This document shows positions 9,705 to 19,366 of a stretch of DNA of 64,000 nucleotides, one piece after another. Position 1 is the first letter of the stretch. Each line of letters opens with the position of its first letter. This DNA comes from Faecalibacter bovis. Lineage in GTDB: Bacteria; Bacteroidota; Bacteroidia; Flavobacteriales; Weeksellaceae. The position numbers and the translations under genes were made by a program. The notes under the pieces were generated by a model. It searched no databases and was not told the DNA's origin. It was given only the letters and a program-made list of their open reading frames with translations. The stretch is from assembly GCF_017948305.1 (NCBI RefSeq), contig NZ_CP072842.1, forward strand, positions 40,001 to 104,000, in the 5' to 3' direction.

Positions 9705-10933
9705 TATTCGTCTCTTAATGCTTCTATAGGTTTAATTTTTGCTGCTCGTAAAGCCGGAATCATTCCAGAAACTGTACCTGCCACAAACAAAATAACAGTT
9801 GCTAATACTAAAGATTTAGAATCTACACCAGGATTAAAAATAAAATAATCTTCCAGACTATTTCCAATATTTTCTACCAATAATGTAGCCAATGCAATTC
9901 CAATTGCTCCGAAAACCAAAGTTATCAAAATAGCTTCTTGCATAATTAAAGATAGTACACTAAAAGGTGTTGCACCAAGTGCTTTTCGGATACCTATTTC
10001 TTTTGTTCTTTCTTTCACGCTAAAAACCATAATATTTCCGATACTTACAATTCCTGCAATCAAACTTCCACCTCCAATGATGAAAACCATTAAAGTTAAA
10101 ATAAAAAAGAATTGATCTGTTTCTTCCATCTGTTCAGCTGCGTTTCTGACACGAACACCAGTAAAATCATTCGGATTTATATTATATCTAACTTTAAAAT
10201 TATAATCAATTGTAATAGCCAATTTTTTAATATCCTGTAAACTTAAATGATCTGCAGGAGTGATAATAATAGACGAAACTTCATCTGTTGCGTAAATTGT
10301 TTTAAATGTTGTGTATGGCGTATAAATAGAGCGTTCTGCATTATCGCCACCATCAGCACTTTCAAAAATTCCGACAATATTATATACTCCTTTTCCTATT
10401 TGTAAATTTTGACCAATTGCAATTTGACCTGGAAAAAAATCTTGAGCAACTAAACGACCAATAACAATAGATTTGGATTGATTTTTCATATCCTTATCGT
10501 TAATAAAACGACCATAAGAAGTTTTTTCATTGATCATCTGCTCATATTCAGGATAAACTCCGGTTACAGAATAACTACCTGAATTATTGGCATTCCTAAT
10601 CGTGTCTGATTTTGCAATTGTTGCTACAACATATTTTATCTCATCTGGAAAAGAATTTTTTAAAAAGTTAACATCTTTGTCTTTTAACTTAATTTCTCTT
10701 CCTTTTTTAAATCCATTGTAAGATTCTGAAGTTGTCCCACCCGAAATCGTAATATTTAATGAATTTGCATTAAAAAACTGTTGTTGAAAGCCGTTTTGCA
10801 ATCCATTTCCTAAACCAAAAAGGGTAATGAAAACGAATAACGCCAACGCAATTGTTAATCCCGATAAAGAAGTTCTTAATTTATTACTCGAAATTGAAGA
10901 CCAAATCTCGCTCCAACGATCTCTATCAAACAT
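9704..10933 (-). CDS. MacB-type ABC transporter permease (first of two)
   Basis: A paralogue of the next gene, about 409 aa from the start I choose (MFDRDRWSEIW). That ATG lies one base past the stop of the ATPase gene; the longer frame would overlap it. It has an N-terminal membrane segment, a periplasmic MacB core domain and a three-segment FtsX domain with the motif ERTKEIGIRKALGA. The C-terminus IKPIEALRDE parallels its partner. The family exports peptides, lipids or drugs. Nothing here identifies the cargo. Confidence 0.92.
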   Translation of the reverse strand: MFDRDRWSEIWSSISSNKLRTSLSGLTIALALFVFITLFGLGNGLQNGFQQQFFNANSLNITISGGTTSESYNGFKKGREIKLKDKDVNFLKNSFPDEIKYVVATIAKSDTIRNANNSGSYSVTGVYPEYEQMINEKTSYGRFINDKDMKNQSKSIVIGRLVAQDFFPGQIAIGQNLQIGKGVYNIVGIFESADGGDNAERSIYTPYTTFKTIYATDEVSSIIITPADHLSLQDIKKLAITIDYNFKVRYNINPNDFTGVRVRNAAEQMEETDQFFFILTLMVFIIGGGSLIAGIVSIGNIMVFSVKERTKEIGIRKALGATPFSVLSLIMQEAILITLVFGAIGIALATLLVENIGNSLEDYFIFNPGVDSKSLVLATVILFVAGTVSGMIPALRAAKIKPIEALRDE

Positions 10934-10934
10934 A

Positions 10935-11624
10935 CTATACGCGTACTTGGTTAACTTTTGTATCACTAATAATTACACCATCTTTTAATCGCACAATTCG
11001 TTTACACATATTTGCAATATCATCTTCGTGGGTAACCATTAATATTGTTTTCCCTTCATCGTTAATTTCCTGAATTAAACGCATCACTTCGTGAGAAGTT
11101 GTAGTATCTAAAGCTCCTGTTGGTTCATCAGCTAAAAGTAATTTTGGTTTTGCGGCCAACGCACGTGCAATTGCTACACGTTGTTTTTGCCCACCAGAAA
11201 GTTCGTTTGGCATATGATTCGCCCATGGACCAAGTCCAACTCTCTCCAAATAACCTAAGGCAATTTTGTTACGATCTGATCGATTTACTTTTTGATAATA
11301 CAAGGGCAATGCAACATTTTCTAATACATTTTTAAAGTTGATTAGATTATAGGATTGAAATATAAATCCTAAAAATTTATTTCTGTAATTCGCTGCTTTT
11401 GTTTCGTTTAATTTTTCAATTCTAAAATTATCCAATTCATAAGTTCCTGAATCATGTTCATCCAACATTCCGATAATATTCAACAACGTTGATTTACCGG
11501 AACCCGAAGATCCCATAATTGCCACAAATTCTCCTTCCTCTACATCTAAATCGATACCTTTTAGTACATGTAGAGAATTCTTTCCCATTTTATATGATTT
11601 ATTTAAACCTTTAATCGAAATCAT
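10935..11624 (-). CDS. ABC transporter ATPase, MacB/LolD type
   Basis: This 229-aa ATPase energises the two downstream permeases. Walker A is GSSGSGKST (38-46), the signature is LSGGQKQR (about 142-149) and Walker B is LLLADEP with the D-loop GALD following; the switch histidine is in MVTHE. It is first in the operon ATPase-permease-permease-adaptor. In E. coli MacB the ATPase and permease are fused; here they are separate, as is usual in this phylum. A near-consensus -7 box TATCTTTA lies on the minus strand at 11646-11653. Confidence 0.95.
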   Translation of the reverse strand: MISIKGLNKSYKMGKNSLHVLKGIDLDVEEGEFVAIMGSSGSGKSTLLNIIGMLDEHDSGTYELDNFRIEKLNETKAANYRNKFLGFIFQSYNLINFKNVLENVALPLYYQKVNRSDRNKIALGYLERVGLGPWANHMPNELSGGQKQRVAIARALAAKPKLLLADEPTGALDTTTSHEVMRLIQEINDEGKTILMVTHEDDIANMCKRIVRLKDGVIISDTKVNQVRV

Positions 11625-11700
11625 TTCTTTTGTTCGTCTTTGTTATAAAGATAATTCATCAGTCGCAATTACAATAAAAATGTTACAAGAATATATAAAC

Positions 11701-11728
11701 AAAAAATCCTGAATTGTAATTCAGGATT
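11701..11728 (-). terminator. Terminator after priA
   Basis: Stem AATCCTGAATT (11705-11715) pairs with AATTCAGGATT (11718-11728). The minus strand then reads into a T-run. It lies just past the priA stop. Confidence 0.8.
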
Positions 11729-11734
11729 TATATT

Positions 11735-14194
11735 TTACATCGGATCGACATCTATGTCTATTTTAACCGAACGATAAGCTGCGATTGTATGTAACCTTTC
11801 AATTTGTTTCTTTATTAATTCTTTCACTTTAATTGGTGATTGATTCGGAAGAATTTTAATCATCACATCTGTAATGTATTGATTATTGATTCGACCAACC
11901 GATGGCGCTTCTGGACCAAGTAAACATCGATTATCAAAATTTGGTTTTAGTAACTGCACCAACTGAGCCGCTGTTTTATCTAATCTTTCCTTATTTGTAT
12001 GTTTAAAACGAAGATTAATTAATCGTGTAAACGGAGGATAAAAAAACTCTTTACGTTCGTAAATAATATCCTTCATCGTTTGATGATAATTATACGTTGT
12101 TACGTTTTGCAAAATTTGATGTTCGGGCTGATAGGATTGAATTAAAACTTTTCCTTGTTCTGCACGACGACCCGCACGACCTGAAACTTGCGTTAATAAT
12201 TGAAACGCTTTTTCATGTGCACGAAAATCAGGAAAATTAAGCAATGAATCTGCGCGGATTACACCAACAAAATTAACATTTCCAAAATCAAAACCTTTGG
12301 TAATCATCTGTGTTCCGATTAAAATATCAACTTCTTTATTTTCAAAATCTTCTATCAATTTTTCATACGCAAATTTCCCACGCATCGCATCCACATCCAT
12401 ACGACGAATTCGTGCCTCTGGAAAAATCTCTTGCAGTTGATGTTCGATTTGTTCCGTTCCGAGTCCTTTGGTATTCAACTCAATCGAGCCACAACTTACA
12501 CATCGATTTGGTTTCGCTTGCGCATAACCGCAATAATGACATTTTAATTGATTCGAAAATTTATGATAAGTTAAACTGACATCACAATTTGGACATTCAG
12601 GCGTATTACCACACGAATTACATTCCATAATCGGCGCATAACCACGACGATTCTGAAACAGAATTACTTGTTTCTTTTCTTTTAATTGTTCGATAATTTC
12701 ATCTCGAAGAATATGTGAAATATCGTGTGTGATTTCTTTTTCGCGTTGTGCTTTTTTTAAATCAACTAAATTGATTTCAGGCAACTGAATTTTCCCAAAA
12801 CGCTCTGTCAATTCGACATAACCATATTTACCTTGACGAGCGTTAAAATAACTTTCAATTGAAGGCGTTGCAGAACCTAACAAAACTTTTGCTTTGATCA
12901 TCGATCCTAAAACCATTGCCATATCTCGTGCTTGAAAAAATGGTTTGGTATCCATTTGTTTGTACGAAGATTCGTGTTCTTCATCCACAATCACTAATCC
13001 GACTTGATCGAAAGGCATAAATAAAACGTTTCGTGGCCCAATGATAATATCAAAATCACCTTTTAATATTTTTTGCCATAATTCGACACGTTCATTTTGA
13101 TTAAATTTTGAATGGTAAACACCCACTTTTTCACCGAAATGCTTTTTAATACGATGAACGATTTGCGTGGTAACAGAAATTTCTGGTAATAAATAAATCA
13201 CTTTATTTCCTTTCGCAATTACTTGCTCCATCAACTTCAAATAAATTTCTGTTTTACCACTGGAAGTTACACCATGTAATAAAACTGTATTTTTAGTTGC
13301 AAATTCTTCTTTTATTTGATTTAAAACTTCGTTTTGTTTCAAAGTTAATTGATGAATTTCTTCTTTTTCAGTTTCATTTTCATCCACACGCGAAGTTTGA
13401 AATTGATAAATTTCAACAGCACCTTTTTCTGCTAACGATTTAATTACCGCACTTGTTGAACCCATTTTTACAAAATCTGCAACTTTTAAAGGTTTTCCTT
13501 GATTTTGAGTCTCTAAGGTAATTAATTGCAAAAGCGATTCGCGCTGCTTTTGTGCACGATTTAAAGAATCTAAAATTTGAATAAATGCTTGATCATTTCC
13601 TTTGATATCTGGATGAATACGAACATAATTATCGATTTTTGGCGTGTATTTCTCTTGAATTTTTTCGTCCAATTGAATAATCCCTCTATCAATCAATAAT
13701 TTTAAAGTTGGAATTGCAGATTTGGCATCAATAATTAATGCAGCTTCTTCGACAGAAATTATTTGGCGCAATTTTAAAGCTTCAAAAACTAAATACTCAT
13801 TATCATTTAATTCGTGTAGATTTTCATAATCCGAATTTATTAATCGTACAAAAGTTTGCGATTCTAACTTTAAAGCCGACGGAAATGCATTACGAAAAAC
13901 ATCTCCCAACGTACACATATAATAACTCGAAATCCATTCCCAAAACTGAATTTGAAAAGGCGTTACAATTGGTTCATCATCCAAAAAAGCATGAATTCCT
14001 TTCGTTTTGTATAACTCTGGTTTGTTTTGATGAATAGAATGAATGATTCCGGTGTATAATTTTTGCGTACCAAAAGGAACAGCTACACGTTGCCCTATTT
14101 TAATTTGCTGTAAATCAGAATCCGTTAAATGATAAGTAAACGTACCTTCTAAATTTAGTGGTAAAATAAGTTCAGCAAAATAAGTTGAGTTCAT
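11735..14194 (-). CDS. priA: Primosomal protein N' (replication restart helicase PriA)
   Basis: PriA recognises stalled or collapsed forks and reloads the replicative helicase. The 819-aa protein has an N-terminal DNA-binding region, then a superfamily 2 helicase with Walker A GVTSSGKTE (about 310-318) and DEEH box (about 403-406). A cysteine-rich insert follows (pairs in CNSCGNTPECPNC, then CHYC and CVSC), the two zinc sites of PriA. Motifs VI-type residues occur in QVSGRAGR. Its length is usual for the family. It is a single-gene unit with its own terminator, divergent from 14264. Confidence 0.97.
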   Translation of the reverse strand: MNSTYFAELILPLNLEGTFTYHLTDSDLQQIKIGQRVAVPFGTQKLYTGIIHSIHQNKPELYKTKGIHAFLDDEPIVTPFQIQFWEWISSYYMCTLGDVFRNAFPSALKLESQTFVRLINSDYENLHELNDNEYLVFEALKLRQIISVEEAALIIDAKSAIPTLKLLIDRGIIQLDEKIQEKYTPKIDNYVRIHPDIKGNDQAFIQILDSLNRAQKQRESLLQLITLETQNQGKPLKVADFVKMGSTSAVIKSLAEKGAVEIYQFQTSRVDENETEKEEIHQLTLKQNEVLNQIKEEFATKNTVLLHGVTSSGKTEIYLKLMEQVIAKGNKVIYLLPEISVTTQIVHRIKKHFGEKVGVYHSKFNQNERVELWQKILKGDFDIIIGPRNVLFMPFDQVGLVIVDEEHESSYKQMDTKPFFQARDMAMVLGSMIKAKVLLGSATPSIESYFNARQGKYGYVELTERFGKIQLPEINLVDLKKAQREKEITHDISHILRDEIIEQLKEKKQVILFQNRRGYAPIMECNSCGNTPECPNCDVSLTYHKFSNQLKCHYCGYAQAKPNRCVSCGSIELNTKGLGTEQIEHQLQEIFPEARIRRMDVDAMRGKFAYEKLIEDFENKEVDILIGTQMITKGFDFGNVNFVGVIRADSLLNFPDFRAHEKAFQLLTQVSGRAGRRAEQGKVLIQSYQPEHQILQNVTTYNYHQTMKDIIYERKEFFYPPFTRLINLRFKHTNKERLDKTAAQLVQLLKPNFDNRCLLGPEAPSVGRINNQYITDVMIKILPNQSPIKVKELIKKQIERLHTIAAYRSVKIDIDVDPM

Positions 14195-14263
14195 TCTTTT
14201 TCGTATTGAAATGGCAAGTTAGGAAGATTTTTTGTTACTTTTAAACCGATTAACAGCAATAAA

Positions 14264-14785
14264 ATGAAATTCATTATTAAAAGAATCATTCTTTACACAA
14301 TTGCCTTCTTTGCATTAAATTGGTTTTCAAACTCTCCTTTAGGAATTGACCAAATCTATGATAAATCTATTTCCACTTTATTAAAGAATGAGTATTTGAA
14401 CTATTTTTTTATTGTTTCTGGAATCTTAGTTTTCTTTTTAATAATAAAAATTATATATAAGAATTTTAGTCATCGACCTGATAAATTCTTTAGAAGATAT
14501 TTCCGTATCTATGGATTTGTTTATTCATTGAATTTGGTATTTACGTTTTTCTTCTACACTTATATTTTGTCTTACACCTTGTTTTATATTTTTTTATACA
14601 TCAATCGTATTGATACAACTTCAATCATTTCCTATCCTTATCAAAAACATAAAAATGACATTGAGGATGAAATATTCTTAGATTTTGAACGTAATAATTA
14701 TATTGATAAAAGCAAAACCTACATTATTACAACGAAATATGGTTTATTAAACCTTCCTTACACTTCTAAAATTGAAACAAAATAA
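14264..14785 (+). CDS. Small multi-pass membrane protein, unknown function
   Basis: A 173-aa protein with a hydrophobic N-terminus (about 9-25) and further membrane segments near 46-64 and 85-115, then a lysine-rich hydrophilic tail (about 120-173). I do not recognise a family. It is divergent from priA, and the next gene's start lies about 30 bases after its stop, so the two may share a transcript. A near-consensus -7 box (TACTTTTA, about 14236) stands before it. Confidence 0.65.
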   Translation: MKFIIKRIILYTIAFFALNWFSNSPLGIDQIYDKSISTLLKNEYLNYFFIVSGILVFFLIIKIIYKNFSHRPDKFFRRYFRIYGFVYSLNLVFTFFFYTYILSYTLFYIFLYINRIDTTSIISYPYQKHKNDIEDEIFLDFERNNYIDKSKTYIITTKYGLLNLPYTSKIETK

Positions 14786-14816
14786 TTACTTTCGTTTAAA
14801 ATCTAAAAAACTGAGA

Positions 14817-15218
14817 ATGGAATTTCAAACTTACGATTACCCAATTACGATTAAAGAACATCATTTAGATACTTTTGGACATGTAAATAATGCGACTTAT
14901 TTACAGATTTATGAAGAAGCGCGTTGGGAATTAATTTCGAAAAAAGGATACGGTTTAGATACGATTCGTAAAACAGGTAAAGGCCCTGTGATTTTAGAAA
15001 TCAACATTAAATTTTTAAAAGAATTACGATTAAGAGAAAACGTAACGATACATACCAAAACGTTAGGCTATCAAGGTAAAATTGGAAAATTAAAACAATG
15101 GATTACCAATGCGGATGGAACAATTTGTAACGAAATAGAAATGACATTGGGCTTATTCGATACCAAAGAAAGAAAATTAGTTGAGCCAACTGAAGAATGG
15201 ATTAACGCGACAACATAA
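14817..15218 (+). CDS. Acyl-CoA thioesterase, hotdog fold (YbgC/FadM-like)
   Basis: Hotdog thioesterases cleave acyl-CoA or acyl-carrier-protein thioesters in the cytosol. The motif HHLDTFGHVNNATYLQIYEEAR near the N-terminus is the 4HBT signature, with the catalytic Asp in LDTFGHVN. I begin at MEFQTYDYP, since an upstream in-frame ATG would overlap the preceding gene and add a basic extension the family lacks. That gives 133 aa, a normal length. The substrate is unknown. Transcription ends at the hairpin shared with the convergent proline dehydrogenase gene. Confidence 0.9.
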   Translation: MEFQTYDYPITIKEHHLDTFGHVNNATYLQIYEEARWELISKKGYGLDTIRKTGKGPVILEINIKFLKELRLRENVTIHTKTLGYQGKIGKLKQWITNADGTICNEIEMTLGLFDTKERKLVEPTEEWINATT

Positions 15219-15228
15219 ATCAATAAAA

Positions 15229-15250
15229 AAGCCACTCAATTGAGTGGCTT
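15229..15250. terminator. Bidirectional terminator
   Basis: A perfect 22-bp palindrome, AAGCCACTCAA-TTGAGTGGCTT, has A/T runs on both sides and lies between convergent genes. The same 22 bases occur at 55252-55273. Confidence 0.9.
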
Positions 15251-15269
15251 CTTTTATTTTATAAATAAA

Positions 15270-16442
15270 TTATTTCGAGTTTTTACGACGCTCTAATTCT
15301 TTTTTAATTAAACCTAATTCACGTCCTGTTTGTCCTGCTACCGAAGTATTTTCTTGTGCACGACGAATTAAATAAGGCATTACTTCTTTAATTGGACCGT
15401 AAGGTAAATATTTCGCAATATTGTAACCTAAATGTGCAATATTAAAAGAGATATTATCACTCATTCCGAATAATTGTCCAAACCAGAAATTTGGATTTTT
15501 AGCCGAAATACCTTTTTCATTCATTAATTTAATTAATAACTCACAAGAATATTCGTTGTGAGAACCAGCAAATAAACCGAATCTTGTATGATTATCTACA
15601 ATAAAACGTAAAGCTGCATTATAATCACGATCTGAAGCTTCTTTGTTTGGTTGAATTGGCGATGGATAACCTTCTGCTTGTGCACGTTCACGCTCTTTTT
15701 CCATATAAGCCCCACGAACAACTTTATAACCTAAGTAATATCCTTCACGGTCAGCTTTTTCAAACATTTGTTTTAAATAAGCTAAACGATCATGACGGTA
15801 CATTTGCAAAGTATTCCAAATTACTGGACGGTTTACATTGTATTTCACCATCATTTCATCAGTTAAATCATCTGCTGCATCTTGCATCCAAGTTTCCTCA
15901 GCATCAACCATGATGTTAACATCAGCATCAAAACCTGCTTTACAAACCACATCAAAACGAGAGCGAACATTTTGCCAACGCTTTTGTTCGTCTTCAGTTA
16001 AATCTTGTTTTTTACCAACTTTTTCAAATAATTCAATTCTTCCAAAAGCAGTAGGTTTAAATACAACAAAAGGAATTTCTGGATTATTTTTAGCTAAAGC
16101 AACTAAGTGTAACATTACATCTTTTACGTGATCAAATTCACTTTCCTCAGTTTGTCCTTCTACAGAATAATCAAGGATAGAACTTACACCGTATTTATAT
16201 AAATCTTTAGCAACTTTAACCCCTTGTTCGGCAGTTTCACCACCTACAAATTGTTTATAAATCGTTTCGCGAATTGCAGGTTTTACTAAAGGTAAATTAA
16301 CTGCAAATGGTAACTTAAAAAATAACGTACCTAAATTCGTTAGGGAAGGACTTCCGATTAATTGAAATAGGTAATGCGCTTTTTTTAATTCAGCATCTGA
16401 TTTAGAGCTGAACGCGTGTTCAGTATTGTCAAATAAAGACAT
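15270..16442 (-). CDS. Proline dehydrogenase (monofunctional)
   Basis: This FAD enzyme oxidises proline to pyrroline-5-carboxylate, the first step of proline breakdown, at the inner membrane face. The 390-aa protein has the TIM-barrel motifs of the family: MVDAEETW, GYKVVRGAYMEKER and the C-terminal RRAQENTS substrate-arginine pair, with FGQLFGMSD before it. It is longer than minimal proteobacterial-type enzymes but normal for this phylum. No pyrroline-5-carboxylate dehydrogenase gene adjoins it. An exact -7 box (TACATTTG, complement of 16476-16483) lies 34 bases upstream of the ATG. Confidence 0.93.
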   Translation of the reverse strand: MSLFDNTEHAFSSKSDAELKKAHYLFQLIGSPSLTNLGTLFFKLPFAVNLPLVKPAIRETIYKQFVGGETAEQGVKVAKDLYKYGVSSILDYSVEGQTEESEFDHVKDVMLHLVALAKNNPEIPFVVFKPTAFGRIELFEKVGKKQDLTEDEQKRWQNVRSRFDVVCKAGFDADVNIMVDAEETWMQDAADDLTDEMMVKYNVNRPVIWNTLQMYRHDRLAYLKQMFEKADREGYYLGYKVVRGAYMEKERERAQAEGYPSPIQPNKEASDRDYNAALRFIVDNHTRFGLFAGSHNEYSCELLIKLMNEKGISAKNPNFWFGQLFGMSDNISFNIAHLGYNIAKYLPYGPIKEVMPYLIRRAQENTSVAGQTGRELGLIKKELERRKNSK

Positions 16443-16475
16443 TGTATGTTGTTTGCTTTATAAATTAATGTTTAG

Positions 16476-16483
16476 CAAATGTA
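16476..16483 (-). promoter_or_regulatory. -7 promoter box before proline dehydrogenase
   Basis: The minus strand reads TACATTTG, an exact match to TAnnTTTG, a short distance upstream of the proline dehydrogenase start. The -33 element is not clear. Confidence 0.6.
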
Positions 16484-16510
16484 ACGAGAATCGATATATT
16501 AAACAATAAA

Positions 16511-16537
16511 AAAACCTACAAGTATCTTGTAGGTTTT
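16511..16537 (-). terminator. Terminator after rpmE2
   Basis: Stem AAACCTACAAG (16512-16522) pairs with CTTGTAGGTTT (16526-16536) with a TAT loop. T-runs follow on both strands. It lies downstream of rpmE2 and upstream of the proline dehydrogenase promoter. Confidence 0.85.
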
Positions 16538-16601
16538 TTCTATCTTAATATAACAATAGTAATTAATTAAGCAAAACTGCTTAATATTTTTATTGCTATA
16601 A

Positions 16602-16853
16602 TTATTTAGCTCTTTTAGCGTATTTTGTTTTGAATTTGTCGATACGTCCTGCAGTATCAACTAATTTAGATTTACCTGTGTAGAAAGGGTGAGAAGTTGA
16701 AGAGATCTCTAATTTAAATAATGGGTACTCTACTCCTTCGATTTCGATAGTGTCTTTTGTATCAGCTGTAGATCTAGAGATGAATACATCTTCGTTAGAC
16801 ATATCTTTGAATGCTACTAAACGGTAATTAGTTGGGTGGATATCTTTTTTCAT
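16602..16853 (-). CDS. rpmE2: 50S ribosomal protein L31, type B
   Basis: This 83-aa large-subunit protein begins [17 protein letters not shown] and contains [11 protein letters not shown], as L31 does. It lacks the CxxC zinc pair of type A L31, so it is the zinc-independent form. It is a monocistronic unit with an exact -7 box (TATCTTTG, complement of 16886-16893) and a TTTG at 16909-16912 as the likely -33 element. Confidence 0.97.
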   Translation of the reverse strand: MKKDIHPTNYRLVAFKDMSNEDVFISRSTADTKDTIEIEGVEYPLFKLEISSTSHPFYTGKSKLVDTAGRIDKFKTKYAKRAK

Positions 16854-16885
16854 TTTAAAATCTTCTTTCTAAACTTAATCGGGCG

Positions 16886-16912
16886 CAAAGATAAGACAAA
16901 AAATAAATCAAA
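16886..16912 (-). promoter_or_regulatory. Promoter of rpmE2
   Basis: On the minus strand TTTG (16909-16912) and TATCTTTG (16886-16893) are separated by 15 bases, close to the Bacteroidota -33/-7 arrangement. The leader would be about 25-30 bases. Confidence 0.7.
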
Positions 16913-17242
16913 CAAGAGTAACATCAATTTATTTTTAAATTCTTAAACAATTCGCTTTACAAAATATTATTTCGAGTGTAATGTGTGTAATGGTCTTTAA
17001 AATAATACTTTGATAATCAAGTTTGCGTTAATTATTTATTTTACTGGTGCAAATATATAAAATCGACTTTCATTATACAAGTGTAAAAATAAATTTTAAG
17101 CATTTTTTTATCAACCTTTTCATCCCGTGATTTTTAGAGGCAAGAAAACAAATAACTTTATAAATATATAATCTATATTGACCTAAAATTTATAATAAAT
17201 TGATATTTTAGTAGTTTATTATAAAGACATAATATCTAATCT
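16913..17242. other. Non-coding intergenic region
   Basis: About 330 AT-rich bases between the rpmE2 promoter and the beta-helix lipoprotein gene. I found no coding frame, RNA gene or strong hairpin. It should contain the promoter for the downstream gene, but no exact TAnnTTTG box is evident. Confidence 0.6.
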
Positions 17243-18613
17243 ATGAATATAAAAACCTTGATAGTTGGTTTAGGTATTGGTTCTTTAGTCGCTTTCCAAT
17301 CATGTAGGGAAGATTTCGATTTCGAACCAATTTCTTCAGAACTTCGTTTTAATACAGATACTATTTCGGTAGATACGGTTTATAACCATTCAAAATCTGA
17401 AACTTACGTTTTAAAAATATATAATCCAGACGACAAAGATTTGGTCATTCCACGTATTGCATTAGCAAAAGGTGAAAATTCTTATTTCAACATCAATGTA
17501 GATGGACAAGCTGGTACAAATTTTACAAATGTGCCGATTCGCAAAAATGATAGTTTATTCGTTTTTGTAGAGATTGAAGCTGATGAAGCTCCTGTTAATC
17601 CATTTTATGATGATGAAATTTTAGTTGAAACAACACAAAATCAACAGCACGTAAAATTAATATCTTGGATTGAAAAAGCTCAAATCCATCCTGCGAATGC
17701 TACGTTAAGTTCTGCAAATTGGAATGCGAACGAGGCGCACGTAATTGATGGTAACCTTACAATTACAAACAATCTTACCATAGATGCTGGTACAAAAGTG
17801 TATTTTAAAAGAGGTGCAAGTTTAACTATTGATAATAATGCATCATTAAATGTGAATGGATCTTTAGGAAATGAAGTTAAATTTAGATCATCACGCCATG
17901 ATACAAAGTATGATTCGTTACCTAATCAATGGAATAAAATTGAATTAAAACCAAATAGTATTTCTAACATCAATTATGCTAAAATTATTGGTGCTGATAC
18001 TGGTTTACATGTAAATGAAAGTCAATTAACTATTAATAATTCATTTGTTGTAAATAATCAATCGTACGGAATATTAGCTTCTAACGCGAAAATTAATGGT
18101 TATAATTTAATTGTAAATAATGCAAATTTAGCAGCATTCGCTGTTGAAAATGGTGGAGATTACTCATTCTACCACTCTACTTTTGCTAATTATTTTAATA
18201 TGATTGGTACGGCAGGTCCAGCTTATAGTTTATACTTAAGTAATTACATTCGTGAAACGACTAATGCATTAACGCAAGCGACATTTGCAAACTGTATTTT
18301 TTATAATCAAAGAACTCCAAATGCTATTTATTTAGACAGAAAAGATGGTGCAGCATTTAATATAAATTTTGATACCAATCTATTTAAGAATATAAATACT
18401 GCTGAGTTGAATGTTTTAACTGCTGCTGGTTTCACAAATTCTATCGTTGGCGATCCTTTATTTATAGATGGAAGATACACTTCTAATAAATTAAAAGTTG
18501 GTGAAAACTCTCCCGCGTTAAATGCAGGAAAAGTTAGTATTGCACAACAATATCCGACAGATTATTACGGAATTCCAAGAGGTACAAATCCTACAATAGG
18601 AGCATTTCAATAA
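17243..18613 (+). CDS. Secreted lipoprotein with right-handed beta-helix
   Basis: A 456-aa protein with a lipoprotein signal peptide (lipobox AFQSC, Cys21), an Ig-like N-terminal region (about 30-145), then short repeats rich in N, G and I (LTITNNLTIDAGTKVYF, SLTIDNNASLNVNG) typical of a parallel beta-helix. It ends SPALNAGK...DYYGIPRG..PTIGAFQ, the tail of the choice-of-anchor Q class of surface proteins. The likely place is the outer membrane. No catalytic residues can be picked out, so carbohydrate binding or structural roles are only guesses. It is transcribed alone and ends at a strong hairpin. Confidence 0.8.
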   Translation: MNIKTLIVGLGIGSLVAFQSCREDFDFEPISSELRFNTDTISVDTVYNHSKSETYVLKIYNPDDKDLVIPRIALAKGENSYFNINVDGQAGTNFTNVPIRKNDSLFVFVEIEADEAPVNPFYDDEILVETTQNQQHVKLISWIEKAQIHPANATLSSANWNANEAHVIDGNLTITNNLTIDAGTKVYFKRGASLTIDNNASLNVNGSLGNEVKFRSSRHDTKYDSLPNQWNKIELKPNSISNINYAKIIGADTGLHVNESQLTINNSFVVNNQSYGILASNAKINGYNLIVNNANLAAFAVENGGDYSFYHSTFANYFNMIGTAGPAYSLYLSNYIRETTNALTQATFANCIFYNQRTPNAIYLDRKDGAAFNINFDTNLFKNINTAELNVLTAAGFTNSIVGDPLFIDGRYTSNKLKVGENSPALNAGKVSIAQQYPTDYYGIPRGTNPTIGAFQ

Positions 18614-18619
18614 AATAAA

Positions 18620-18650
18620 AAATCCAGTTAGTAAACTAACTGGATTTTTT
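18620..18650. terminator. Bidirectional terminator
   Basis: AAATCCAGTTAGT (18620-18632) pairs perfectly with ACTAACTGGATTT (18635-18647), with A/T runs on both sides. It lies between the convergent lipoprotein and metallo-hydrolase genes. Confidence 0.9.
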
Positions 18651-18667
18651 TATTCTTTATCTTCAGA

Positions 18668-19348
18668 TTACACTGTTAAGTCTTCTCCGATTTCTAATAA
18701 AACTAATTCGATATTTTTATTAAAGAAAATTGATTTTGCAATTCCTTTATCAATTTTGATTGGAGGAAAAGTATCAAAGTGATAACCTAATATTTTTGTT
18801 GCTTGTACAAATTCAGCCGCAATAGAAGCATCTTTCGCACCCATTGTAAAATTATCACCAATTGGTAAAACAGCTAAATTAATTTCTCCAACCATTTCCG
18901 GAATCAACTTCATTTCATACGTTAATGCAGTATCTCCGGCAATATAAATGCGTTTCCCTTCCGCTTCGATAATGTATCCGTTTGGATCACCACCGTAAGT
19001 TCCATCAGCAAAAGAAGAAGAATGAAATGCGATAGTTGATTTTATCTTACCAAAATCAAATTCATAAACTCCACCCGTATTCATTCCATGTGTATTGAAA
19101 CCTTTTGCATCGTAGTAACCAGCAATTTCTGCATTGGAAATAATTAAAGCTCCTGTTCTTTTTGCCAATTCTTCAACATCATATACATGATCTTGATGAG
19201 CATGTGTAATTACGATATAATCTGCTTTTAAATTCGCAAAATCAATGTTTTTTGCTAACTCGTTTGGTGTAATAAATGGATCAACTACAATAGATTTTCC
19301 ATTCGCTTCGATTAATAGGGAAGCGTGTCCTAAGTATTGTACTTTCAT
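18668..19348 (-). CDS. Metal-dependent hydrolase, UPF0173 family (metallo-beta-lactamase fold)
   Basis: A 226-aa cytosolic protein of the metallo-beta-lactamase superfamily. It begins MKVQYLGHASLLIEANG, has the metal-binding motif HAHQDH (about 49-54) and the later acid in YIAGDTAL. The length and spacing fit the UPF0173/YtkL group, whose substrate is not established. The gene follows menA by 18 bases on the same strand, so they are likely co-transcribed. Whether it takes part in menaquinone synthesis is unknown. Confidence 0.9.
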   Translation of the reverse strand: MKVQYLGHASLLIEANGKSIVVDPFITPNELAKNIDFANLKADYIVITHAHQDHVYDVEELAKRTGALIISNAEIAGYYDAKGFNTHGMNTGGVYEFDFGKIKSTIAFHSSSFADGTYGGDPNGYIIEAEGKRIYIAGDTALTYEMKLIPEMVGEINLAVLPIGDNFTMGAKDASIAAEFVQATKILGYHFDTFPPIKIDKGIAKSIFFNKNIELVLLEIGEDLTV

Positions 19349-19366
19349 ATTTTATGATTTGTTTTT